Positions 1-6,040 of a DNA stretch of 8,374 bases are shown piece by piece. The position numbers were made by a program, and so were the translations under genes. Every line of letters begins with the position of its first letter. Within the stretch, counting starts at the first letter, position 1. This DNA comes from JANNGZ01 sp031404155 (GTDB lineage: Bacteria > Pseudomonadota > Gammaproteobacteria > Burkholderiales > Burkholderiaceae_C). The stretch spans positions 1 through 8,374 of the forward strand of contig JANNGZ010000199.1 in assembly GCA_031404155.1 (NCBI GenBank), in the 5' to 3' direction. The notes under the pieces were generated by a model, which ran no database searches, was not told where the DNA came from, and saw nothing but the letters and a program-made list of their open reading frames with translations.

Positions 1-18
1 GCGCATCGGATCTGCCAT
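1..18 (-). CDS. soxZ: SoxZ, sulfur-carrier scaffold subunit (N-terminal 6 codons only)
   Basis: Only the first six codons lie in the window, reading MADPMR from an ATG at position 18. That opening matches the usual SoxZ start as I remember it, and soxZ is the expected gene directly after soxY. SoxZ has no cofactor; it binds SoxY and forms the periplasmic SoxYZ carrier used by SoxAX, SoxB and SoxCD. The start is supported by AAGGAG at 26-31 with a 7-nt spacer. The gap from the soxY stop is 27 bp, so co-transcription is expected. Most of the gene is outside, so the identification rests on context, start and ribosome site. Confidence 0.75.
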
Positions 19-25
19 GTGAGTT

Positions 26-31
26 CTCCTT
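26..31 (-). promoter_or_regulatory. Ribosome binding site of soxZ
   Basis: Minus strand AAGGAG lies 7 nt before the ATG at 18. It fixes the start of the truncated soxZ, which otherwise has too little coding sequence to judge. Confidence 0.75.
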
Positions 32-45
32 GAATTGAAAGGGGT

Positions 46-516
46 TCAGCCGCCGCAGCCGCCGAGGGTGACCTTGACTTCCTTTTGCGCGAACAGCACC
101 TTGCCGTCGTTCATCATCGCCACGGCGAAGACGTTGGACGACTGGCCCATCTTGACGCGGGTGGAAATGTTGGCGTCGATCGCGTCGGTGACGTCGAAGA
201 TCGAGGTCAGCATCGCCGGATTCTTCTCGACCAGGATCAGCAGGCGCTTGACGCCCGGCAATGCGGTGGCAGCACCGATCGGCACCACGGCGCCGTTTTC
301 GGCGATGTCGGGGCCGGTGACGGTGACGTCTTTGCTTTCGGTGGGTGTGGCGCCGCCCACGGCCTTCATCAGGTCGGCCATGGTCTTGGCACTGAACGCG
401 GCGGTGTTGAACGTGCCGGCCGCTTGGGCCTGGGCCAGCTCGGGCAACAGGCCGACGGCGGCGAGCATGCTCGCCACCTTGCCTGAATGGGAAAGCATCT
501 CTCGACGGGTTTGCAT
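46..516 (-). CDS. soxY: SoxY, sulfur-carrying subunit of SoxYZ
   Basis: SoxY holds sulfur intermediates covalently on a C-terminal cysteine that visits SoxAX, SoxB and SoxCD in the periplasm. The 156-residue product has the family's usual length. It ends in LGGCGG, with the carrier Cys at 154 in the expected flexible Gly arm. Residues 1-33 look like a Tat signal: the twin arginine RREML at 4-8, a hydrophobic stretch around 14-26, then AQAQA as a likely cleavage zone. Tat export fits the known co-export of SoxYZ, since SoxZ has no signal of its own. The frame stays open upstream to an ATG at 636, but I chose the ATG at 516. It gives a proper signal peptide, has AGGAG at 523-527 with a 6-nt spacer, and avoids overlap with soxD. 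The gene lies 92 bp after soxD and 27 bp before soxZ. Confidence 0.95.
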   Translation of the reverse strand: MQTRREMLSHSGKVASMLAAVGLLPELAQAQAAGTFNTAAFSAKTMADLMKAVGGATPTESKDVTVTGPDIAENGAVVPIGAATALPGVKRLLILVEKNPAMLTSIFDVTDAIDANISTRVKMGQSSNVFAVAMMNDGKVLFAQKEVKVTLGGCGG

Positions 517-608
517 AGCGGTCTCCTGGTTCAAACGATCGTAATGGACAACGAGATTGCGGGCATGCGGATGACTCCGTACCCCATATGGGTCACTGGG
601 CGTGCTGG
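517..608 (-). other. soxD-soxY intergenic spacer with small palindrome
   Basis: This 92-bp spacer is longer than the other gaps inside the sox run. It contains a perfect 10-bp palindrome CCCATATGGG at 583-592, within a weak larger dyad (TGAC at 572-575 against GTCA at 592-595). I see no convincing -35/-10 pair for soxY and no T-tract that would make this a terminator. The soxY ribosome site AGGAG sits at 523-527. A role in transcript processing or in setting different SoxD and SoxY levels is possible but unsupported. Confidence 0.35.
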
Positions 609-1769
609 CTACTTCTTCGCGCCATCGGCCAGCCACTGGGCAATGGCCTTGGCGTCGGCCTCGGCGAGCGCTTGCGGCGGCATCGGGATCGTGCCCCAGA
701 CACCCGAGCCGCCGGCTTTGATCTTGCCGGCCAGATAGCCCACGCTGTCGGCTCGGCCCACGTGCTTCTTGGCAATCTCGCGAAAGCTCGGCCCGATGAC
801 TTTGTTTTCGATGCCGTGGCAGGCCACGCAGGCGTGCTTGCCCAGCAGTGCGACTGCTGCGGCGCCCCCGCTCTCGGCTGCCGATTTGGCTTCGGGCTTG
901 CTGAGCGGCTTGGCCGCTTCGGCCGCAGCAACTGGGGGAGCTGCCGCAAGGACAGCACCCGGCGCACCGCCGCCGGGTCGGCGCGCCGCCGCTGCCGGCT
1001 TGGTGGTGTCAGCGCCTACCTGGGCCCCGACCGAGCGGTTCTGCTCGGCCAGGTTGCCATGGGCATCGCGCGCAAAGTCCGGCAGGAAGGAGGCCACCAT
1101 CGGCGCCGGCCCGCAGTCCTTCATGCAGGCGGCGGCGGCGACGTCGGGCCTGCGCTTGGCCGCGCCCGCGCTCGGCCACAGCGCGTGATCGGTGCTCATG
1201 CCGTTGCGGTTGGGCAGCAGCTTTTGCACCTCGGCAATGTTGCGGTCCGAGAGCGTGAAGTTGTCGGGCAGGATGTCACCCAGGTTCAAGATGTAGGCGG
1301 TGACGCTGTACACCTCTTCGATCGTCAATGACTTGGGCTGGGCCCAGGGCATCGCGCGGTTGATGTAGTCCCACAGCGTCGACAGGCTTGAGAGCTTCAT
1401 CAACGTGGTGCGGCCGGGGAAGCTGCGGTCGTTCAGGCGCGCCACATGGCCGGCCTTGATGTCCTCCTTGGAGGTGCCGCCAACGATCGGGCTGAAGACC
1501 TCGTTGCTCTCGCCGAACACGCCGTGGCACGACGCGCACTTGGCTTCCCACACCTGCATGCCCTTGGCTACCGTACCGGAGCCTTGGGGCAATCCTTTGA
1601 AGTCCGGGCGCACGTCGATGTCCCAGGCCGCCACTTCTTTCGGTGTCGCCGCGCGGCCGACGCCAGGGTAGGCCGCGGTCTGCGCCTGCGCCTGCGTCTG
1701 CGCCTGCGCCGGCGTCGCGAACGCGATCCAGCACGCGGCAGCCGTCAGGAGCTCACGCCAGTTGGACAT
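609..1769 (-). CDS. soxD: SoxD, diheme cytochrome c subunit of sulfane dehydrogenase SoxCD
   Basis: SoxD takes the electrons released when SoxC oxidises SoxY-bound sulfane sulfur and passes them to cytochrome c in the periplasm. The 386-residue product has a Sec-type signal (residues 1-24, ending ATPAQAQ). It has two cytochrome c domains: heme 1 at C78-x2-C81-H82 with probable axial Met140 (RAMPW), and heme 2 at C314-x2-C317-H318 with probable axial Met363 (TIPMPP). An Ala/Pro-rich linker of about 50 residues (roughly 255-305) separates them. A further Cys pair in ACMKDCG (215, 219) recalls a conserved SoxD feature. The frame is open upstream to 1850, but that would bury 27 extra residues in soxC and place the signal peptide internally, so I chose the ATG at 1769. 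It has GAGG 8 nt upstream. The gene overlaps the end of soxC by 17 bp, which suggests translational coupling. Confidence 0.94.
   Translation of the reverse strand: MSNWRELLTAAACWIAFATPAQAQTQAQAQTAAYPGVGRAATPKEVAAWDIDVRPDFKGLPQGSGTVAKGMQVWEAKCASCHGVFGESNEVFSPIVGGTSKEDIKAGHVARLNDRSFPGRTTLMKLSSLSTLWDYINRAMPWAQPKSLTIEEVYSVTAYILNLGDILPDNFTLSDRNIAEVQKLLPNRNGMSTDHALWPSAGAAKRRPDVAAAACMKDCGPAPMVASFLPDFARDAHGNLAEQNRSVGAQVGADTTKPAAAARRPGGGAPGAVLAAAPPVAAAEAAKPLSKPEAKSAAESGGAAAVALLGKHACVACHGIENKVIGPSFREIAKKHVGRADSVGYLAGKIKAGGSGVWGTIPMPPQALAEADAKAIAQWLADGAKK
1681..1710 (-). repeat. Hexanucleotide tandem repeat in the soxD signal-peptide region
   Basis: Five consecutive 6-bp units of TGCGCC (the third is TGCGTC) encode the alternating Gln-Ala run just after the hydrophobic core of the SoxD signal peptide, around residues 21-30. 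Six-base units keep the frame, so slippage would only lengthen or shorten the cleavage-site region and the start of the mature protein. Confidence 0.7.
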
Positions 1770-3129
1770 TCTTGACCTCGCCGCTTTCCTGCACCAACCA
1801 GGTCTGCACGGCGTTGTTGTGATAGATCGAACGGGTGTCGCGCACCGCACGCAATTGGTTGTAGCTCGGCTGCACGTAGCCGGTCTCGTCCGTGGCGCGG
1901 CTCTGGATCAAGGCCGGCTTGCCGTCCCAGACCCAGTCGAGGTTGAAGCGGGTCAGGCACTTCGACAGCACCGGCGACTCCAGGCGCGCCGAGCGCCAAT
2001 TGCGCCCGCCGTCCACCGAGACATCGACCCTTTTGACCTTGCCCTTGCCCGACCAGGCCAGGCCGCTGATGTTGTAGAAGCCCTGGTCGAGTAGCACCTG
2101 GCCGCCCGAAGGCGTGGTGATGACGCTCTTGCACTCCTGGGTGCTGGTGTACTGGCGGTGCTGGCCACCGGGCATCAGGTCGACGTAATGAATCGTCTCG
2201 TCCTTGGTGCCATAGGGTTTGTCGCCGACCTCGATGCGGCGCAGGTACTTGACCCAGCTCACGCCCTGCACACCCGGCACCACCAGGCGCAGCGGGTAGC
2301 CCTGCTCCGGCCGCAACATCTCGCCGTTCTGGCCGTAGGCGACGATGACTTCACCGCTCTCCACCAGTTCCATCGGCAGTGTGCGGGTCAGCGACGAACC
2401 GTCGGCGCCTTCGCCGAGCACATAGCGGGCGCGCTTGGTGTCGACACCGGCCATGTCGAGCAGGATTTTCAGCGGCACGCCGGTGAACTCGCTGCAACTG
2501 AGCATGCCGTGGCTGTACTGGCAGGTCGGCACCGCCACGTTGCCCCACTCCATGCCGGTGTTGGCGCCGCACTCGATGAAGTGAAAACGGCTCACCGAGG
2601 TCAGGCGTTGCAGCTCGTCCATCGTGAACACCATCGCCCGGCGCAGGATCTTGTCGTCCGAGCCGTTGATCATCAGCCGGTGCTTGGACGGGTCGATGTC
2701 CCACCAGCCTTGGTGATGGCGCTCGAAATGCAGGCCGCTCGGCGTGACGATGCCGAACAGCGACTGCAAGGGTGCGAACGACACCGAAGCCTGCGTCGTC
2801 TGCGTCAAGCCGGGGCTGTGGCGGCGCTGGACATTGGACTCGTACTTCGAGGGCTTGCCGTAGCCGTCGGTGACCACCGGCTGGCCGAGGCCCTTGCTGT
2901 GCTCGGGCAAGTTGAGGATGTTCGGATCGCCGCCCTCTGTACCCACCGGGTTCGCCGCGGCCAGCGCCAGCGGCGCGGCCGCTGCGGCACCGGCCGCAGC
3001 GAAGGCGCTGCGGTTGAAATCGCGCCGGCCCGTCTTGGCCTCCGCGAATACCCGGCGCGCACCCGCCGGGTCGAGGAAGTTCTCCGCCGCCTTGATCAAG
3101 CGCCCCGAAGCCATGTTCTGCGAATCCAA
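1753..3129 (-). CDS. soxC: SoxC, molybdenum subunit of sulfane dehydrogenase SoxCD
   Basis: SoxC belongs to the sulfite oxidase family of mononuclear molybdoenzymes. With SoxD it oxidises the sulfane sulfur on SoxY-cysteine persulfide, a six-electron reaction that lets Sox take thiosulfate fully to sulfate without storing sulfur. The 458-residue product has a Tat signal (GRRDFNR at 34-40, then an Ala-rich core to about 59), as expected for a cofactor-loaded exported protein. The molybdopterin domain contains FIECGANTGMEW, with C187 as the predicted Mo ligand, and SCSEFTGVPL at 211-220. A C-terminal Mo-co dimerisation domain follows (about 335-450), with VDVSVDGGRNW typical of the fold. I prefer a TTG start at 3129, with AAGGAG at 3135-3140 and a 5-nt spacer. 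The ATG at 3114 would start five residues later but has the same motif 20 nt away, too far. The gene is transcribed divergently from the transporter pair and overlaps soxD by 17 bp. Confidence 0.94.
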   Translation of the reverse strand: MDSQNMASGRLIKAAENFLDPAGARRVFAEAKTGRRDFNRSAFAAAGAAAAAPLALAAANPVGTEGGDPNILNLPEHSKGLGQPVVTDGYGKPSKYESNVQRRHSPGLTQTTQASVSFAPLQSLFGIVTPSGLHFERHHQGWWDIDPSKHRLMINGSDDKILRRAMVFTMDELQRLTSVSRFHFIECGANTGMEWGNVAVPTCQYSHGMLSCSEFTGVPLKILLDMAGVDTKRARYVLGEGADGSSLTRTLPMELVESGEVIVAYGQNGEMLRPEQGYPLRLVVPGVQGVSWVKYLRRIEVGDKPYGTKDETIHYVDLMPGGQHRQYTSTQECKSVITTPSGGQVLLDQGFYNISGLAWSGKGKVKRVDVSVDGGRNWRSARLESPVLSKCLTRFNLDWVWDGKPALIQSRATDETGYVQPSYNQLRAVRDTRSIYHNNAVQTWLVQESGEVKNVQLA

Positions 3130-3140
3130 GGAGTCTCCTT
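3127..3140 (-). promoter_or_regulatory. Ribosome binding site and TTG start of soxC
   Basis: Minus strand AAGGAG (3135-3140), spacer ACTCC, then TTG (3127-3129). The spacing is ideal for this TTG and 15 nt longer for the next in-frame ATG. The five extra residues (start codon, D, S, Q, N) lie in front of the Tat signal and do not affect the mature protein. Confidence 0.65.
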
Positions 3141-3210
3141 GCGGACCGGGTGCCGTGCTGGTGCTGCTGCTCGGCGACGGGCTGGCGCCTCTGGTCTGGG
3201 ACCGGTTACG

Positions 3211-3230
3211 ATATCCGTTATACTGAATAT
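3211..3230. promoter_or_regulatory. Candidate operator: 20-bp imperfect palindrome
   Basis: ATATCCGTTATACTGAATAT matches its own reverse complement at 7 of 10 pairs, with perfect ATAT ends. Read on the minus strand it is ATTC, eight bases, GGAT inside the ATAT ends. As I remember it, the motif of the persulfide-responsive ArsR-family repressor SqrR is ATTC-N8-GAAT, so this would differ by one base. It overlaps the -10-like hexamers of both divergent promoters, where a repressor would block both genes. ArsR-type repressors (SoxR, BigR, SqrR) control sox and YeeE/YedE genes in other proteobacteria. No regulator gene lies in this window. Confidence 0.5.
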
Positions 3231-3261
3231 AAGCGTTTGCAGAACTTAGAGTCACGCGGAC

Positions 3262-3322
3262 AAACCCGCAGCCTCGGTCACCGCCGACAAGCGCTATTGC
3301 GCCGAGCGCGCGGCTGCGGTTT
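3262..3322 (+). promoter_or_regulatory. Possible structured leader upstream of the transporter genes
   Basis: CCGCAGCC (3266-3273) is the exact reverse complement of GGCTGCGG (3312-3319). Allowing one bulged C at 3265, the pairing extends by AAA (3262-3264) with TTT (3320-3322). The 38-nt enclosed stretch can itself form two short hairpins: TCGG/CCGA (3274-3287) and GCGC-TATT-GCGC (3291-3302). The result is a multibranch fold ending 10 nt before the ribosome binding site. No T-tract follows, so it is not an ordinary terminator, and I recognise no known riboswitch class. Confidence 0.3.
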
Positions 3323-3342
3323 ACTGATCGCCGGGAGGCACC

Positions 3343-3786
<444 letters not shown>

Positions 3787-3802
3787 TTGCGGCGAGAACC
3801 AG

Positions 3803-4240
3803 ATGTCGAATGTTTTCGCGTTGTTGAGCGGCCTGGTGTTCGGCCTGGGGCTGTTGGCCAGCGGCATGACCGAGCCAATGAAGGTCAAGGGTTTTCTCGA
3901 TCTGTTCGGCGCCTGGGACCCGAGCCTGGCGCTGGTAATGGGCGGCGCCGTCGCGGTAGGTGCACTGGCCTTTGCAAGCGCGCGCCGACGCGAACTGTCG
4001 TGGACCGGCACGCACATGGAGATACCGCGCAACACCATGATCGACGCGCGGCTGCTGCTCGGCGGCGCCGTGTTCGGCGCCGGCTGGGGCCTGGCGGGTT
4101 ACTGCCCGGGCCCGGCGCTGGTGGCCGCGAGCAGCGGCTCGGCCACGGCCGCGGTGTTCGTCGCGGCGATGCTGACCGGGATGACCCTGCACGATCGCCT
4201 GCTGGCCGAGCGCGAAGGAACCTACGCGGTGGCGCCGTAG
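3803..4240 (+). CDS. YeeE/YedE family transporter, second half (DUF6691, PmpB-like)
   Basis: This 145-residue membrane protein pairs with the preceding gene. Signatures of this half are GMTEPMKVKGFLD (about 21-33), AWDPSLALVMGGA (37-49) and GWGLAGYCPGPA (94-105), with the single cysteine C101 in the same position as the substrate-relay Cys of the other repeat. Hydrophobic segments lie at about 4-21, 43-60, 83-103 and 107-126; a basic loop RARRRE-like patch near 59-64 is probably cytoplasmic. The 16-bp gap has only a weak GAG-containing ribosome site, so translation probably depends on the upstream gene. The 3' end overlaps the convergent soeC by 19 bp. Confidence 0.87.
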   Translation: MSNVFALLSGLVFGLGLLASGMTEPMKVKGFLDLFGAWDPSLALVMGGAVAVGALAFASARRRELSWTGTHMEIPRNTMIDARLLLGGAVFGAGWGLAGYCPGPALVAASSGSATAAVFVAAMLTGMTLHDRLLAEREGTYAVAP

Positions 4241-5157
4241 TACAGGTTTTGCGGGTGCCGGCCGTCGGCAAAGAACACCCAGCGTTCGGCCAGAAGGCCC
4301 AGGTACTGCAACAGGAACACGGCTGACAAACCGACGGCGCCGAGATCGCCGGGTATAGCTGCCAACACCAGCACCGGCAGCACAAACGCCAGCACGCCCG
4401 AGCCGATACGCATCCCACGCACGAAGCCCGGGCTGCGGCCGTGGAAGAACTCGCGTGTGTTGAACGAGCCGCCCATCGCCCCCTGCGCCTTCTGCACGAT
4501 GCGCGGGTGGCGCACCCCGATCGCCGTCTGCAAGGTGGTCTTTGGCGCCAGGCTGGCGTTGCGCCATAGCGTCGCGCCGCGCACCAGCGCAGCGAGCACG
4601 GTGGCCGCCAGCGCGAGCGGCGCAAACAGGCCGACCAGCGCCGGCTGCGCAAACGCGGCCAGCGCGGTCGCCAGCATCAGCCCCGAGGCAATGCCGAGGG
4701 CGGCGAAGGTCAGCGGCGTCAGCGGGCTGGCCCATTCGCGGATCACGGCCACGGCCGCATAGATCATCCCGGTGCACAGGTACAGCGCAAAGGCCAGCAG
4801 CACGGCGGCACCGCCGATCGCGAACCTCGGCGCCCCCACCCCGTGCGCCCAACCCCAGCCGAAGACGACGGCCATGAATGCCGGCAGCGTGATGACCTCG
4901 CGCGACAACCAGGAAGTGCGCCACATCGAGATGGCGCGCCAGGCTCGCATCGGACGGCCGAGGTGAAAAGTGGCGGCCACCAGGCCAGCGGCGCAAAGCA
5001 ACAGCACGAGCGCAGTACCGGCCAGGAAGAATGTGCGCTCGGGGCTGGCCATCAGGCCCAGACGCGCCGCGGCATCGACGCCAACCAGCGCCAGCAGCAG
5101 GCCCTGCCCTGCACCGGCGAGCGTGGTGAACAAGATCATCGACCAGGCGGGGTGCAT
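4222..5157 (-). CDS. soeC: SoeC, membrane anchor of sulfite dehydrogenase SoeABC (DmsC/NrfD-type)
   Basis: SoeC anchors the cytoplasm-facing SoeAB to the inner membrane and passes electrons from sulfite oxidation to quinone. The 311-residue product has about eight hydrophobic helices (roughly 5-29, 43-65, 87-107, 113-138, 149-170, 173-195, 250-270, 276-296). Motifs are FHLGRPMRAW (64-73), WLSREV (83-88), FNTREFFHG (232-240) and HPQNLYY near the C terminus, which fit the DmsC-type anchors in Soe clusters. The start MHPAWSMILFTTLAG resembles homologues. Its ribosome site is weak (GGAAGG lies 15 nt upstream), so translation may be inefficient or coupled. The gene is 110 bp from soeB, an unusually wide gap for one complex, filled by repeat-like sequence. 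Its last codons overlap the convergent transporter gene. A polysulfide or DMSO reductase anchor is the alternative, but its partners favour Soe. Confidence 0.9.
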   Translation of the reverse strand: MHPAWSMILFTTLAGAGQGLLLALVGVDAAARLGLMASPERTFFLAGTALVLLLCAAGLVAATFHLGRPMRAWRAISMWRTSWLSREVITLPAFMAVVFGWGWAHGVGAPRFAIGGAAVLLAFALYLCTGMIYAAVAVIREWASPLTPLTFAALGIASGLMLATALAAFAQPALVGLFAPLALAATVLAALVRGATLWRNASLAPKTTLQTAIGVRHPRIVQKAQGAMGGSFNTREFFHGRSPGFVRGMRIGSGVLAFVLPVLVLAAIPGDLGAVGLSAVFLLQYLGLLAERWVFFADGRHPQNLYYGATA

Positions 5158-5267
5158 GTCAGTGCCGCCCGGCCTTCCGAAGATTCAGACGCGCCGCATG
5201 GGCCACGAAGGGTCCCGTTCCGGGCCCTGGGGGCAGCGAACGCAGTGAGCGTGGGGGTAGTTTCATC
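5158..5267. repeat. soeB-soeC spacer with G-rich repeat-like element
   Basis: Within this 110-bp spacer, 5229-5257 reads GGGGG, a 19-nt core containing GCGAACGCAGTGAGCG, then GGGGG. I recognise this as resembling a short intergenic repeat common in Burkholderiales genomes, from memory and unverified here. Next to it GGGTCCCG-TT-CCGGGCCC (5210-5227) can fold as a short stem with one G-T pair and one C-C mismatch. No second copy is in this window. It lies between genes of one complex and may affect message stability or the SoeB:SoeC ratio. It is not a clear terminator, as no T-tract follows on the coding strand. Confidence 0.5.
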
Positions 5268-5996
5268 CTAATGTTCCCAGTCGGCGCTGAGTGGCGCGCC
5301 GCTGCTGTGGCCGGGTTCACGGCCTTCGACGCGCAACGGATTGGCCGCGCGCACCAGTTGCTCGGGGTCGATGCGGTTCTCGCCCTTGCGCCGCGGCAGG
5401 TAATGGTTGGCCGGCAGCGTGCCGGCTTCGGGCATCAAGGTGTAGCCGCCACGCTCGCGGATCGCGACCGAAACTTCCGACTCCGGGTCGTGCACGTCAC
5501 CGAACAAACGCGCGCTGGTCGGGCAGGCCATCACGCAGGCCGGCTTGCGCTCGGCCACCGGCAGCGCCTTGTCGTAGATGCGATCGACGCACAGGGTGCA
5601 CTTGGTCATCACCTGTCGCTTTTCGTCCAACTCGCGCACACCGTAGGGGCAGGCCCAGGCGCAGTAGTTGCAGCCGATGCACTTGTCGTAATCGACCAGC
5701 ACGATGCCGTCAACCTTGCGCTTGTAGCTCGCGCCGGTCGGGCACACCGGCACGCAGGGTGGGTCTTCGCAATGCACGCAGCTCTTCGGGAAGTGCACCG
5801 TCTGGGTGTTCGGGAACTCGCCGACCTCGAAGGTCTGCACGCGGTTGAAGAAGGTGCCGGTGGGGTCAGCGCCGTAAGCCTGTTCGTCGACCAGCGGGCC
5901 GGCGGAACCCGAGGTGTTCCACTGCTTGCAACTGGTCACGCAGGCGTGGCAGCCGACGCAGACGTTGAGGTCGATGACCAAGGCGAGCTGGGTCAC
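5268..5996 (-). CDS. soeB: SoeB, iron-sulfur subunit of sulfite dehydrogenase SoeABC
   Basis: SoeB carries electrons from the molybdenum site of SoeA to the SoeC anchor through four [4Fe-4S] clusters. The 242-residue product has all 16 expected ligands: C13/16/19/23, C73/76/81/85, C106/109/112/116 and C133/136/154/158, in the DmsB/NrfC-type ferredoxin arrangement. There is no signal peptide, which fits a cytoplasmic location. The frame is open to an ATG at 6062, but that start would add 22 residues overlapping soeA. I prefer GTG at 5996, giving the homologue-like start TQLALVIDLNVCVGC after the initiator. It is preceded by AGGGGGG at 6003-6009 with a 6-nt spacer. The gap from soeA is 28 bp and may hold a translation relay. 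Confidence 0.92.
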   Translation of the reverse strand: MTQLALVIDLNVCVGCHACVTSCKQWNTSGSAGPLVDEQAYGADPTGTFFNRVQTFEVGEFPNTQTVHFPKSCVHCEDPPCVPVCPTGASYKRKVDGIVLVDYDKCIGCNYCAWACPYGVRELDEKRQVMTKCTLCVDRIYDKALPVAERKPACVMACPTSARLFGDVHDPESEVSVAIRERGGYTLMPEAGTLPANHYLPRRKGENRIDPEQLVRAANPLRVEGREPGHSSGAPLSADWEH

Positions 5997-6040
5997 AGCG
6001 CGCCCCCCTGATGCAGCAACTGTCTCACTCGAGTTCTCCT
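5993..6040 (-). promoter_or_regulatory. soeA-soeB junction with possible translation-relay mini-ORF
   Basis: A strong AGGAG (6036-6040) lies inside the last codons of soeA. Seven nt later a GTG (6026-6028) overlaps the soeA stop as GTGA. It opens an 11-codon frame (MRQLLHQGGAL) whose TGA (5993-5995) overlaps the GTG start of soeB, again as GTGA. This could let ribosomes terminate and restart twice from soeA to soeB. The peptide is too short to judge as a gene; only the spacing and overlaps support it. Confidence 0.3.

Larger units (their letters stand above)
3130..3342. promoter_or_regulatory. Divergent soxC / transporter control region
   Basis: This 213-bp non-coding region separates soxC (leftward) from the YeeE/YedE pair (rightward). 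It contains the most AT-rich short stretch of the window, about 3209-3235. There a plus-strand -10-like TATACT (3219-3224) and a minus-strand -10-like TATAAC (3217-3222) overlap. Matching -35 hexamers are poor on both strands, suggesting activator-dependent or repressor-dominated promoters, or alternative sigma factor use. Starts near these boxes would give leaders of about 80 nt for soxC and 110 nt for the transporter. The first transporter gene has GGGAGG at 3333-3338. Promoter function is inferred from position and composition only. Confidence 0.6.

Noticed and set aside
46..636. Longer soxY starting at 636
   Set aside because: The extra 40 residues precede the Tat signal, overlap the end of soxD and lack a ribosome site.
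609..1850. Longer soxD starting at 1850
   Set aside because: It would put 27 Arg/Thr-rich residues before an otherwise good signal peptide and overlap soxC by 98 bp.
2158..3249. Plus-strand open frame of 363 codons opposite soxC
   Set aside because: It is antisense to a strongly recognised SoxC with an intact Mo-site, its product is His/Arg/Ala-rich with no known motif, and it runs into the divergent control region.
3262..3322. tRNA or small RNA gene in the soxC / transporter gap
   Set aside because: The fold is about 61 nt and lacks a T-loop, anticodon arm proportions and a CCA-like end; a leader structure is the simpler reading.
5210..5227. GC hairpin as an intrinsic terminator between soeB and soeC
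   Set aside because: There is no T-tract on the coding strand after the stem, and the stem is weaker on that strand because the G-T pair becomes A-C.
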